The notes beneath the pieces were generated by a model that was not told the DNA's origin, searched no databases, and saw only the letters and a program-made list of their open reading frames with translations. Shown one piece after another: positions 1 to 8,341 of a DNA stretch of 64,000 nucleotides (the stretch's first letter is position 1; each line of letters begins with the position of its first letter). The position numbers and the translations under genes are program-made. Source of the stretch: Defluviicoccus sp046348835 (GTDB lineage Bacteria > Pseudomonadota > Alphaproteobacteria > Rhodospirillales > Defluviicoccaceae); assembly GCA_046348835.1 (NCBI GenBank), contig JAXMDM010000002.1:682001-746000 (forward strand), given 5' to 3'.

Positions 1-1
1 G

Positions 2-547
2 ATGCTGCGCTACGTGCGCGCCAACGGCAGACGACGCTTCCTGACCTCTTTGCTGCACGGCACGATGGCCAACGCCTACCCGCAAGCGATCGGCTGCGCC
101 AAGGCGCATCCCGGGCGCCAGGTAATCTCCATGTCCGGCGATGGCGGCATGACCATGCTGATGGGTGATCTGCTGACGCTGGTACAGGAGAACCTGCCGG
201 TCAAGATTCTCGTGTTCAACAATGGTTCGCTCGGCTTCGTCGAGATGGAGATGAAGGTCGAGGGGCTGCTCGACGCGTTCACGGCGCTGCAGAACCCCGA
301 CTTTGGCAAGCTCGCGGAGGCGGTCGGCATCTATGGGGCGCGCGTCGACAATGCCGATGATCTTGAACCAGCGATGCGCCGTTGGCTCGCCCACGACGGC
401 CCGGCGTTGTTGGACGTCGCCGTCAACCGGATGGAACTGGTCATGCCCCCCAGAGTCGACGTTGAACAGGTCGTGTCGACGGCGGTTTATGGGATCAAGG
501 CGGTGCTCAACGGCCGCCTCGACGATGTCTGGACCCTGGTCGAATAA
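2..547 (+). CDS. poxB: Pyruvate dehydrogenase (quinone), C-terminal part
   Basis: Partial gene open at the left edge; the last 181 residues are present. PoxB is a thiamine-diphosphate and FAD peripheral membrane enzyme that converts pyruvate to acetate and CO2 and reduces ubiquinone. The visible part is the ThDP-binding domain: SGDGG (about residues 44-48) followed by a run ending in FNN is the ThDP/Mg motif. HGTMANAYPQAIG and the MEMKVEG stretch follow E. coli PoxB closely, unlike acetolactate synthase. The terminal segment (IPP-type linker, helix) corresponds to the membrane-binding tail. A weak hairpin follows the stop. The upstream two thirds lie outside the window. Confidence 0.9.
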   Translation: MLRYVRANGRRRFLTSLLHGTMANAYPQAIGCAKAHPGRQVISMSGDGGMTMLMGDLLTLVQENLPVKILVFNNGSLGFVEMEMKVEGLLDAFTALQNPDFGKLAEAVGIYGARVDNADDLEPAMRRWLAHDGPALLDVAVNRMELVMPPRVDVEQVVSTAVYGIKAVLNGRLDDVWTLVE

Positions 548-566
548 CGTATTGAAATAACACGCT

Positions 567-589
567 AGGCCCTCAGTCACACGGGGCCT
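567..589 (+). terminator. Possible weak terminator after poxB
   Basis: A 6-bp stem, AGGCCC (567-572) with GGGCCT (584-589), and an 11-nt loop lies 20 bases after the poxB stop. Only a short T-containing tail follows, so this is weak. The rest of 548-846 shows no convincing gene. An open frame at 619-846 looks like chance GC-rich sequence and ends on the Shine-Dalgarno of the next gene. Confidence 0.35.
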
Positions 590-846
590 TCGTCGGATCA
601 GAGGCGCTACTTGGTGCCATGTCCGTGCTGTGGCGAATACCAGCACCTGAGGTTCGAACGCCTGCGCTGGGAGAAGGGCCGGCGAGGGCGCGAGACGCCG
701 ATCGCGCCTTGACGAGCTCTTCAGCGCTAATCTCAATGGCTTGGTGGATTTTTCAGAGTGGGCCCGCTCCGGCGCTGGTTCACAAAGACATGCTCCCCAC
801 GTCCAACCACTTCGCCGACGGCACCACTGATGAAGGAGGTTCTTAG

Positions 847-1320
847 ATGCAGAAGAACACGATCTGCCTGTGGTACAACCATGACGCGGAAGAGGCGGCG
901 CAGTTTTACGCCCGGACCTTTCCCGACAGCGCGGTCGGCGCGGTACACCGGGCGCCGTCCGACTTTCCGGGCGGTAAGGCGGGCGATGTTTTGGTTGTCA
1001 ACTTCACGGTGTGCGGTGTGCCGTGTATCGGCATCAACGGCGGCGCCGCGTTCAAGCATAGCGAGGCATTCTCCTTTCAGATCGCCACCGACGACCAGGC
1101 GGAGACCGACCGTTATTGGAACGCGATCGTCGGCAACGGCGGTGCGGAGGATGCATGCGGCTGGTGCAAGGACAAATGGGGCTTGTCGTGGCAGATCACG
1201 CCGCGCGTCCTGACCGAGGCGATGGCCAAGGGGGGCGATGTGGCGAAGCGCGCCTTCGAGGCGATGATGGAGATGCAGAAGATCGACGTCGCCAGGATCG
1301 AGGCGGCGGTGCGGGGGTGA
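847..1320 (+). CDS. VOC-superfamily PhnB-like protein
   Basis: A 157-residue protein of the PhnB-like branch of the vicinal-oxygen-chelate (glyoxalase/bleomycin-resistance) superfamily, often labelled '3-demethylubiquinone methyltransferase-like'. Family hallmarks are the opening CLWYNHDAEEAAQFY, FKHSEAFSFQI in the middle, and DACGWCKDKWGLSWQI near residues 98-115. These proteins form dimeric beta-alpha-beta folds; substrates are generally unknown and no enzymatic role can be read here. The start is set by a strong AAGGAGG at about 833-839, eight bases before the ATG. It stands alone between poxB and norZ. Function is uncertain; family assignment is firm. Confidence 0.85.
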   Translation: MQKNTICLWYNHDAEEAAQFYARTFPDSAVGAVHRAPSDFPGGKAGDVLVVNFTVCGVPCIGINGGAAFKHSEAFSFQIATDDQAETDRYWNAIVGNGGAEDACGWCKDKWGLSWQITPRVLTEAMAKGGDVAKRAFEAMMEMQKIDVARIEAAVRG

Positions 1321-1418
1321 TCGTCGCATCTTCGAGATGGCGCGACGAACCCCGCCGGTCGGCGCGGCTTCGCTGCCGCCCGGGAGCCTCAGAATTCGTC
1401 TTGTGTCCCGGCAATTGA

Positions 1419-1439
1419 AGATGTATCAAAAATACATCT
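1419..1439 (+). promoter_or_regulatory. NsrR operator upstream of norZ
   Basis: Perfect inverted repeat AGATGTAT (1419-1426) and ATACATCT (1432-1439) with a 5-nt spacer. It matches the published proteobacterial NsrR consensus GATGYATTTNAAATRCATC at 17 of 19 positions. It lies 156 bases before the norZ start and may overlap a -10 element (TTGTGT at 1401-1406, TATCAA at 1424-1429). An NsrR-type gene lies immediately downstream of norZ, which supports NO-responsive repression. The rest of 1321-1594 shows nothing else I can identify. Confidence 0.8.
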
Positions 1440-1594
1440 AATCGGGCCAAGGCCCGGGCATGCGCGAGGGGACGGCTTCGCTGCCACGGTTTCGCTGCCG
1501 CAGCGGGTCGAAGCACGAGCGTGCCGGTCGCCTGCGGAGATCGGGGAAATTCCCGACCCGAGGCTGCTGGACGACAAGAAGAGGAGGGTCTGAG

Positions 1595-3883
1595 GTGCAC
1601 AACATCCGGCGTCTTTGGGTGATCCTGACGGTTATCGTCGTCGCGTCCTTCGTCGGCCTCGGCTTCATCGGCCAGCAGATCTGGGTGCATCGGCCCCCCA
1701 TTCCCGCCGTGGTCGTCACCCAAGGGGGCGAGACGCTGTTTACCCAGGCGGACATCGAGCGTGGCCGTCAGGTATGGCAGTCGATGGGCGGGCAGCAGCT
1801 CGGTTCGATCTGGGGCCATGGTGCCTATTTGACTCCCGACTGGTCGGCCGACTGGCTGCACCGGGAGTTGACCTTCATCCTCGACCGCTGGTCCATGCGC
1901 GACTTCGGGGTGCCGTTCGACCAGGTGAACCCGGAGATGCAGGCCGCATTGAAGGAGAGATTGCGGCGGGAAATTCGCAACGACAGCGTCGATCCGCAGA
2001 CGGGCATCCTGACCGTCTCCGACGACCGCGCCGCCGCGATCCGGGCCAACCAAGCCTACTACGAAGGGCTGTTCGGGACGGCGCCGCAACAGGCGGTGCT
2101 GCGTGAGCAGTACGCCATGCCGGAGAATCCCATTCCCGACGCGTCGCGACGCGCGTCGCTGACCGGGTTTTTCTTCTGGACCTCGTGGGCGACCGCCACC
2201 GATCGCCCGGGTGACACCACCACCTACACGATGAACTGGCCGCACGAGCCGCTGATCGGCAACCTGCCGACGACAGAGGCGGTCGTCTGGTCGGTGGCTT
2301 CATTTGTCGCCCTGATCGGCGCGATCGGGCTTTTGGTGTGGTATCAGGCGGCGCAGCTGCACGAGGAACCGGTGGCGGGTCCGCCGGACACCGATCCGAT
2401 GCTGGCGTTGCGGCCGACCCGGTCGATGCTGGCGACGCGCAAGTACTTCGCCGTGGTGATGCTGCTGTTCCTGATACAGATCGGGCTCGGCACACTCACC
2501 GCCCACTACACCGTCGAGGGCCAGCACTTCTACGGCTTCCCGCTGGCCGACTGGCTGCCGTACGCGGTCACCCGCACCTGGCACACCCAGATCGCCGTCT
2601 TCTGGATCGCCACCGCCTGGCTCGCCACCGGCCTTTACATTGCGCCGGCAATCTCGGGGTATGATCCGCCGTGGCAGACGCTGGGGGTCAACGTTCTGTT
2701 CGCCGCCCTGCTGCTGGTCGTCGCCGGCTCGCTCGTCGGCGAATGGCTCGGGGTGCAACAGCAACTGGGGCTCGATACCAATTTCTGGTTCGGCCACCAG
2801 GGTTACGAGTACGTCGACCTCGGCCGCTTCTGGCAAATCCTGTTGTTCATCGGGCTGCTGCTATGGCTGTTCCTGGTGGGGCGGGCGTTGTGGCCGGCGC
2901 TGCGCAAGCCCGGCGACAGCCGGTCGCTGATCGCCTCGGTCTTCGTTTCGACCGTCGCCATCGCCCTGTTCTACGCCGCCGGCCTCGCCTGGGGTAAGCA
3001 CACCCACCTGGCCATGGTGGAGTACTGGCGCTGGTGGGTCGTCCACCTGTGGGTGGAGGGCTTCTTCGAGGTGTTCGCCACCGGCGTCATCGCCCTGTTG
3101 TTCATGAAGCTGGGGCTGGTCCGGCCGAAGATCGCGTCGGCCGCCGTCCTGGTCTCCGCCATCATCTTTCTTTCCGGCGGCATCATCGGCACGCTGCACC
3201 ACCTCTACTGGTCCGGCACGCCGGCGTCGGTGATGGCCTTCGGGGCAGTGTTCTCGGCCCTGGAGGTGGTGCCCTTGGTCCTGCTCGGTCTCGAGGGCTA
3301 CAACAACTACCAGGTGACGAAGACGGCGAGGTGGATCTTCGCCTACCGCTGGCCGATCCTGTTCTTCGTTGCCGTCGCCTTCTGGAACATGCTGGGCGCC
3401 GGCGTCTTCGGCTTCCTCGTCAACCCGCCGATCTCGCTCTACTACATCCAGGGGTTGAACACCACGGCGGTGCATGCGCACGCCGCCCTCTTCGGCGTCT
3501 ACGGCATGCTGGGGATCGGCCTGATGTTGTTCTGCCTGCGCGGGCTCACCGTTCGCGAGGCATGGGACGACCGGCTGCTCAAGTGGGGCTTCTGGTGCCT
3601 GAACATCGGCTTGGCGATGATGCTGTTTTTGTCGCTGCTGCCGATCGGCGTCATCCAGGGTTGGGCGGCGGTCTCCGAAGGGTTCTGGTATGCCCGGTCC
3701 GTCGAGGTCGTGCAGTCGCCCATGGTCCGCACCCTGGTGTGGATGCGGGTCCCTGGCGACATCGTCTTCGGCCTCGGCGCGTTGCTCATCGGCTTGTTCC
3801 TGTTCAAGCTGTGGCGCGGCAGCCTCGGGCGTGTGCCGCTCGCAACCGGACGCAAGGGCGAAAGCCCGCTGGCGGCGGAGTAA
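1595..3883 (+). CDS. norZ: Quinol-dependent nitric oxide reductase (qNOR)
   Basis: A single-subunit qNOR of 762 residues reducing 2 NO to N2O with quinol electrons at the cytoplasmic membrane. An N-terminal helix and a periplasmic qNOR-specific domain (GHGAYLTPDWSADWLHRE) precede the 12-14 helix catalytic core. Visible ligand regions include GHQGYEYVDLGRFWQ, HLWVEGFFE, the GTLHHLYW pair for non-heme FeB, and AVHAHAALFGVYG for the hemes. The start is GTG 1595: GAGGAGGG at 1581-1588 sits seven bases upstream and the hydrophobic anchor begins right after. A longer open frame back to 1460 has no ribosome site. An NsrR palindrome lies upstream and nsrR faces it downstream, so the likely role is NO detoxification. 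norZ and norB are alternative names. Confidence 0.93.
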   Translation: MHNIRRLWVILTVIVVASFVGLGFIGQQIWVHRPPIPAVVVTQGGETLFTQADIERGRQVWQSMGGQQLGSIWGHGAYLTPDWSADWLHRELTFILDRWSMRDFGVPFDQVNPEMQAALKERLRREIRNDSVDPQTGILTVSDDRAAAIRANQAYYEGLFGTAPQQAVLREQYAMPENPIPDASRRASLTGFFFWTSWATATDRPGDTTTYTMNWPHEPLIGNLPTTEAVVWSVASFVALIGAIGLLVWYQAAQLHEEPVAGPPDTDPMLALRPTRSMLATRKYFAVVMLLFLIQIGLGTLTAHYTVEGQHFYGFPLADWLPYAVTRTWHTQIAVFWIATAWLATGLYIAPAISGYDPPWQTLGVNVLFAALLLVVAGSLVGEWLGVQQQLGLDTNFWFGHQGYEYVDLGRFWQILLFIGLLLWLFLVGRALWPALRKPGDSRSLIASVFVSTVAIALFYAAGLAWGKHTHLAMVEYWRWWVVHLWVEGFFEVFATGVIALLFMKLGLVRPKIASAAVLVSAIIFLSGGIIGTLHHLYWSGTPASVMAFGAVFSALEVVPLVLLGLEGYNNYQVTKTARWIFAYRWPILFFVAVAFWNMLGAGVFGFLVNPPISLYYIQGLNTTAVHAHAALFGVYGMLGIGLMLFCLRGLTVREAWDDRLLKWGFWCLNIGLAMMLFLSLLPIGVIQGWAAVSEGFWYARSVEVVQSPMVRTLVWMRVPGDIVFGLGALLIGLFLFKLWRGSLGRVPLATGRKGESPLAAE

Positions 3884-3936
3884 GCGCCATACCCGGCGGA
3901 TGTCGCGAAAAGACCAACGACCTCACAAGGGTTCGG

Positions 3937-4401
3937 TCAATTCGCGACGTTCGCCGGGGGGTGCTCAATATGAACAGGAAATGATCGCGACAGATCCTCG
4001 GCCGGGACCAGCAGGTCCGAGAGCGTGTATCGGTTGAGGGTCTCCAGAAAGCGGTCCAGGGCTTCTCCCAGCGCATTCTGAAGAATGCAGGTCTTGACGA
4101 TCCGGCAGCGGACGTCGCTGTTGCCGAAGCATTCGACGAGCGCCATGTCCGGCTCCATCCGGCGGACGATCTCACCGACGATGATCTCATCCGGACGTCG
4201 CGCTAATCGCAGGCCGCCTTTCTTTCCGCGAACGGTCTCGATGTAGCCGAGCCGGCCGAGCAAATGCACCAATTTCATCAGGTGATTTTTCGAGATGCCA
4301 TATTGCGCGGCGATCTCTTGAATGGTCGAGAGGTCATCACCGCGCAGGCCAAGGTACATCAGCACCCTCAGCGCGTAATCGGCAGAGGTGGTCAGGCGCA
4401 T
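3937..4401 (-). CDS. nsrR: Rrf2-family NO-sensing repressor NsrR
   Basis: A 154-residue Rrf2 regulator. The winged helix-turn-helix occupies residues 1-65 (MRLTTSADYALRVLMYL; SKNHLMKLVHLLGRLGYI) and the GGLRLAR wing follows. Three cysteines at 91, 99 and 105 (ECFGNSDVRC...TC) form the Fe-S site expected of NsrR, which releases DNA when NO attacks the cluster. The ATG at 4401 is chosen over an upstream TTG (4407) because GGAG lies eight bases before it and Rrf2 proteins begin MRLT. It converges on norZ, whose promoter carries an NsrR palindrome. A degenerate related palindrome in its own upstream region suggests autoregulation. Confidence 0.9.
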   Translation of the reverse strand: MRLTTSADYALRVLMYLGLRGDDLSTIQEIAAQYGISKNHLMKLVHLLGRLGYIETVRGKKGGLRLARRPDEIIVGEIVRRMEPDMALVECFGNSDVRCRIVKTCILQNALGEALDRFLETLNRYTLSDLLVPAEDLSRSFPVHIEHPPANVAN

Positions 4402-4455
4402 TTCCAACTCCAGGTGACGGGTCGCGGATCCGCGTCACGCAAGTACACACCTCGG

Positions 4456-4478
4456 AAACATATCTCAAATATGCATCT
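4456..4478. promoter_or_regulatory. Imperfect NsrR-like palindrome in divergent region
   Basis: Read on the minus strand, the site has a full GATGCAT half (4471-4477) and a degenerate second half ATATGTTT (4456-4463). Spacing resembles NsrR sites but the match is much weaker than at norZ. It lies 55 bases upstream of nsrR and about 370 bases before the flavoprotein gene. The rest of the 448-base divergent gap (4402-4849) shows nothing I can identify. Confidence 0.45.
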
Positions 4479-4849
4479 TTTTGCCAAGCGGGAGGAGACC
4501 TATCCGGCGAGGCCTAAAGAGCTTCAAGCAGGATAGCGCAACCAGGCTTATTGCGCCGCCAAACGCCTCGTCCGCGGCAAAGGGATCGTTACTCGTTCAT
4601 GGTGTCGCGTATTCGGGGTGCCGCAGGCGCCGGCACAGGCGATGCATACCTAGTTCACGGCGCAGAAGCCTGAGGCGTGCCGATCCCGGCGATCACCTAG
4701 CCTGCATCTCCGGTCCTCAATCCGAGCGTCATCACTCCCGGGCGTCGGCCGGGTCGCGGTGCCCATATATGCGGGGAACAACTCATGGGCCGAGCCCCGC
4801 GTGGCTCGCCTTTCTGCACATTAATCTCGCTGTCACAGGGAGGTACATC

Positions 4850-6544
4850 GTGCGACCTGCGTCGAATGAACCATCGTCCGCCGATCCGGCGCCCGATACG
4901 GAAATCGATCCGAGCGATCCCTACCTGCGCAGTGCGCAAACTTTCCCGCGGCTCAGCGCGGAGATGGCGGCGCGGGTCGCCGCCTACGGCAGCGAGGAAT
5001 GGCTGCCGGCGCACACGCTCGTCTTCGAACGCGGACAGAGGGCGGTGGATTTCTTCCTTGTTCTCGAGGGCAGCGTCGAGATCTTCGGTGTCGATGTGTG
5101 CGGGCTGTCCGACGTGTTCGTCGTCCATGGCGAGCGAGAGTTCACCGGCGAGCTCACCCTGTTCAACGACCGGCAGGTGTTGGTGTCGGGACGAACCGGC
5201 ACCGACAGTCGCCTCGTTCGCATCGGTGCGGTGGGTTTTCGCCGCTTGATGACCGGCGAACCGGACATTGCCGAGATCATCATGCGCGCGTTCATCTTGC
5301 GTCGGGTCGGCCTCATCCGCCATCGGCAGAGCAGCGTCATCGTCCTTGGTCCGGGGCGTGCCGGCGACACCTTGCGGCTGCAGCGCTTTCTCGGCCGCAA
5401 CGGGTACCCGCACCGCGTCCTCGATTCCGAAACGGATCCGGAGGCAACCGACTTTCTCGGCTGCTTCGGACTGACCTTGGATCAGCTTCCGGTGGTGATA
5501 GCGCCCGGCGAGCGCGTCCTCCGCAATCCGTCCAATGCCGCCCTCGCCGACGAACTCGGCCTGACCGAGACGATCGACCCGACCCGGGTTTACGATCTGG
5601 CCGTCGTCGGTGCCGGGCCCGCCGGCCTCGCCGCCGCGGTCTACGGCGCCTCCGAGGGGCTCGATACCCTTGTCATCGAAAGCATGGCGCCGGGCGGGCA
5701 GGCCGGAACATCGTCAAAAATCGAGAACTATCTCGGTTTCCCCACCGGCATTTCCGGTCAGGCCCTGGCCGGCCGGGCCCAGGCCCAGGCGCAAAAGTTC
5801 GGCGCCCGACTGGCAATTTCCCGCGATGTGCAGGGCATCGACTGCGACGCGCGGCCTTACCGGCTGCATCTCGACGACAGCCAATCGGTGCAGGCCCGCG
5901 CCATCGTCATCGCCACCGGGGCACGCTACCGTAAGCTCACGGTGGCGGATAACGCGCGGTTCGAAGGCCAGGGCATCCACTACGCGGCGACGACCATGGA
6001 GGCGAACCTGTGCGGTGGCGAGGAGGTGATCGTCGTCGGCGGTGGGAACTCGGCCGGGCAAGCGGCGATGTTTCTATCGCGCACGGTCGCCCACGTTCAC
6101 GTCCTGATCCGCGGTACGGGACTGGCGGCAACGATGTCTGACTACCTCGTGCGCCGGATTGCCCAGTCGGCAAGGATCACCCTGCACACCCGGACCGAGA
6201 TCGTCGCCCTGCAGGGAGACACCCGGCTGCGTGAAGTGACGTGGCGCGATGGTGAAACCGGCGCCAGCGAGACCCGGCCGATCTGCAACGTTTTCGTGAT
6301 GATCGGCGCCGAGCCCAACACCGAGTGGCTCGATGGTTGCGTCGATCTCGACCCCAAGGGCTTCGTGATCACCGATCGGATGCAAGACGGCGCGGCATCC
6401 CCGTTCGCGACCAGCAAACCCGGCATTTTCGCCGTCGGCGACGTCCGCTCCGGATCGGTGAAACGGGTCGCGTCGAGCGTCGGCGAGGGATCGGTGGTGG
6501 TTCAGGCGATCCATCGATTCCTCAATCCGGGAGACATCGGTTGA
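4850..6544 (+). CDS. cNMP-binding / glutaredoxin-like / TrxR-like flavoprotein
   Basis: 564 residues, three modules. A cyclic-nucleotide-binding (CRP/CAP) beta barrel spans about 30-155 (FFLVLEGSVEIFG; GELTLF). A glutaredoxin-like fold at about 162-235 has PGRAGDTLRL where CPxC would be. From 248 onward comes a thioredoxin-reductase-like domain with FAD motif VVGAGPAGLAAA (252-263), NAD(P)H motif VVGGGNSAG (395-403) and the C-terminal FAVGDVR FAD motif. The redox CxxC of TrxB is replaced by ATTM at 380-383, so classical thioredoxin reduction is unlikely. The start is GTG 4850 with AGGGAGGT at 4836-4843; an open frame extends to 4481 without a ribosome site. The last four bases overlap the Kef-type gene, implying coupled expression. 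It may be a redox or nucleotide sensor subunit of that antiporter (inference). Confidence 0.85.
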   Translation: MRPASNEPSSADPAPDTEIDPSDPYLRSAQTFPRLSAEMAARVAAYGSEEWLPAHTLVFERGQRAVDFFLVLEGSVEIFGVDVCGLSDVFVVHGEREFTGELTLFNDRQVLVSGRTGTDSRLVRIGAVGFRRLMTGEPDIAEIIMRAFILRRVGLIRHRQSSVIVLGPGRAGDTLRLQRFLGRNGYPHRVLDSETDPEATDFLGCFGLTLDQLPVVIAPGERVLRNPSNAALADELGLTETIDPTRVYDLAVVGAGPAGLAAAVYGASEGLDTLVIESMAPGGQAGTSSKIENYLGFPTGISGQALAGRAQAQAQKFGARLAISRDVQGIDCDARPYRLHLDDSQSVQARAIVIATGARYRKLTVADNARFEGQGIHYAATTMEANLCGGEEVIVVGGGNSAGQAAMFLSRTVAHVHVLIRGTGLAATMSDYLVRRIAQSARITLHTRTEIVALQGDTRLREVTWRDGETGASETRPICNVFVMIGAEPNTEWLDGCVDLDPKGFVITDRMQDGAASPFATSKPGIFAVGDVRSGSVKRVASSVGEGSVVVQAIHRFLNPGDIG

Positions 6545-8244
6545 CCGACGCGCCCCACATCCTTTCGGCGCTCATACCGGTCATTGTGCTCCTGGGGCTG
6601 GGCGTGGTCGCGGCGGTCGGCTCCCGGGCGCTCAAACTCAGTCCGATCGTCGGCTATCTTCTGCTCGGTCTCGGTCTCCGCGCGTCCGGCGTCCAACTCC
6701 TGTCCGACAGCGCCACGGTGGCGACGCTGGCCGAACTCGGCGTCGTCTTCCTGCTGTTCGATATCGGCCTCCACTTTTCGCTGCAGCACATCCGTGAGCA
6801 GGCCGGCGACATCTTCGGGTTCGGGCCGGTCCAGGTGCTGGGCGCGGCCTTGGCGCTGGGCCTGATGGCGATGCTGTTGGGATTGCGCCCCCCTGCCGCC
6901 TTCCTCGTCGGCGCGACGTTGGCCTTGTCTTCGACCGCCGTCGTCGCGCGCCTGATCGGCGAGCGTCATCAGCAAAATTGCCCGGTCGGTCTCACCGCCA
7001 CCGCGATCCTGATTTTCCAGGATGTGGCGGCGATCTTCCTGTTGATCGTTGCCGGCGCATTCGGCTCTCAAACGGCGGTCCTGCCGGCGATCGGGCTGGC
7101 CGTAATCAAGGCCTTGCTGGCTTTCGGGATCGCGGTCCTGATCGCTCGCCTGCTGGTGCGGCCGCTGTTCGATGCGATTGCCCGCAGCCGCAACGAGGAA
7201 GTATTCACCGCCATGGCGTTGCTAGTGGCGCTCGCGGCGGCGTGGGCGACGGGCGCAATCGGCCTGTCGTTGACGCTGGGCGCCTTTCTCGGCGGCATGA
7301 TCGTCGCCGAAACGCCGTTTCGCGCCGTCATTCAGGCCGAGATCAAGCCCTTCCGCGGGCTGCTGCTCGGGTTTTTCTTCATCTCGGTCGGCCTGTCGGT
7401 CGACCTCGCCATGCTGATGCGGCTATGGCCGTGGGTGGTCGGCGTGGCGATGCTGCTGGTCGCGGTCAAGATCGTCACCAACGCGGCGGCGAGTCTCGTC
7501 TTCGGCTGGTCGGTGCCGGGCTCTACCCAACTCGGCTTCTTGCTGGCGCAAGGATCCGAGTTCGCCTTCGTCATCCTCAGTCTTCCCCCGGTGCGGGCAC
7601 TCCTCGGCGAGCAGGTCGCCGCCGTATTGATCGGTTCGGTCGCGCTCACCCTGGCGGTGACTCCCACCCTGGCCGAGGTTGGGCGGTCTCTCGCCGGGCG
7701 CATGCGCCGCCGTTCCGCCCGCACCGCGAGTTCGGAACTGCAGCCGAGGGACATCGCCACACCGGTGTTCATCGTCGGCATGGGGTGGATCGGCCGGACC
7801 CTCGCCGACGCCCTCAACGAATTCTCCATCGGCTACGTGGCCATCGAACGTGACGACCGGCGGTTTCGCGACGCGGTGGCCGACGGTTATGCGGTCATGT
7901 TCGGCGATAGCGGCGATCCTCGCATCTGGGAGCCGATCGCCCTGCACGGCGGGCGGCTGCTCGTCCTCACCGCGCCGTCGTTCGAGGCCTCGAGCGCGGT
8001 CACGCCCATCGTGACCACCCTCTACCCGACGCTTAAGCGGATCGCCGCCGTCCACACCGACGCGGAGGCCGAGCAGTTCCGGTCGATCGGGATCGCGCCG
8101 GTGATCGAACGCGGCGTTCCGCGTGGACTCGACCTGGCGGTGGCCGTCCTGAACGATATGGGCGTCGGCGACGATGCCATCGGCGGCTGGATGCGCCGGC
8201 GGCAGGAACGGGCGCTGTCCATCGGTCCGGCGGTTGCCGCCTGA
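6541..8244 (+). CDS. CPA2-family K+/H+ antiporter (KefB/KefC-like)
   Basis: 567 residues. About 12 membrane helices cover residues 8-380. CPA2 hallmarks are TLALSSTAVVARL and the ion-path ILIFQDVAAIFL. A cytosolic RCK/TrkA-N Rossmann domain follows at about 405-525 (VGMGWIGRTLADAL, then an acidic residue in AIERDD, favouring NAD(H)). Family members exchange K+ for H+ across the inner membrane and are gated by ligands at the RCK domain. The start is TTG 6541, overlapping the upstream stop as TTGA with GGGAG seven bases before it; the first methionine-like context agrees with the onset of helix 1. Kef systems normally work with a separate oxidoreductase subunit (KefF/KefG). The upstream flavoprotein may fill that role here. 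Confidence 0.88.
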   Translation: MTDAPHILSALIPVIVLLGLGVVAAVGSRALKLSPIVGYLLLGLGLRASGVQLLSDSATVATLAELGVVFLLFDIGLHFSLQHIREQAGDIFGFGPVQVLGAALALGLMAMLLGLRPPAAFLVGATLALSSTAVVARLIGERHQQNCPVGLTATAILIFQDVAAIFLLIVAGAFGSQTAVLPAIGLAVIKALLAFGIAVLIARLLVRPLFDAIARSRNEEVFTAMALLVALAAAWATGAIGLSLTLGAFLGGMIVAETPFRAVIQAEIKPFRGLLLGFFFISVGLSVDLAMLMRLWPWVVGVAMLLVAVKIVTNAAASLVFGWSVPGSTQLGFLLAQGSEFAFVILSLPPVRALLGEQVAAVLIGSVALTLAVTPTLAEVGRSLAGRMRRRSARTASSELQPRDIATPVFIVGMGWIGRTLADALNEFSIGYVAIERDDRRFRDAVADGYAVMFGDSGDPRIWEPIALHGGRLLVLTAPSFEASSAVTPIVTTLYPTLKRIAAVHTDAEAEQFRSIGIAPVIERGVPRGLDLAVAVLNDMGVGDDAIGGWMRRRQERALSIGPAVAA

Positions 8245-8341
8245 AAGCGTCCTTCAACTCGAACCCCAGGGGTGACAATCCCCATCGCCGGTTCCACATT
8301 ACGATGCCCAAACGGATACTCGGCAACCGCGGAGACGGTTT

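Noticed and set aside
619..846. Possible small gene of 75 codons upstream of the VOC gene
   Set aside because: No ribosome site of its own, no motif, and its end coincides with the Shine-Dalgarno of the next gene.
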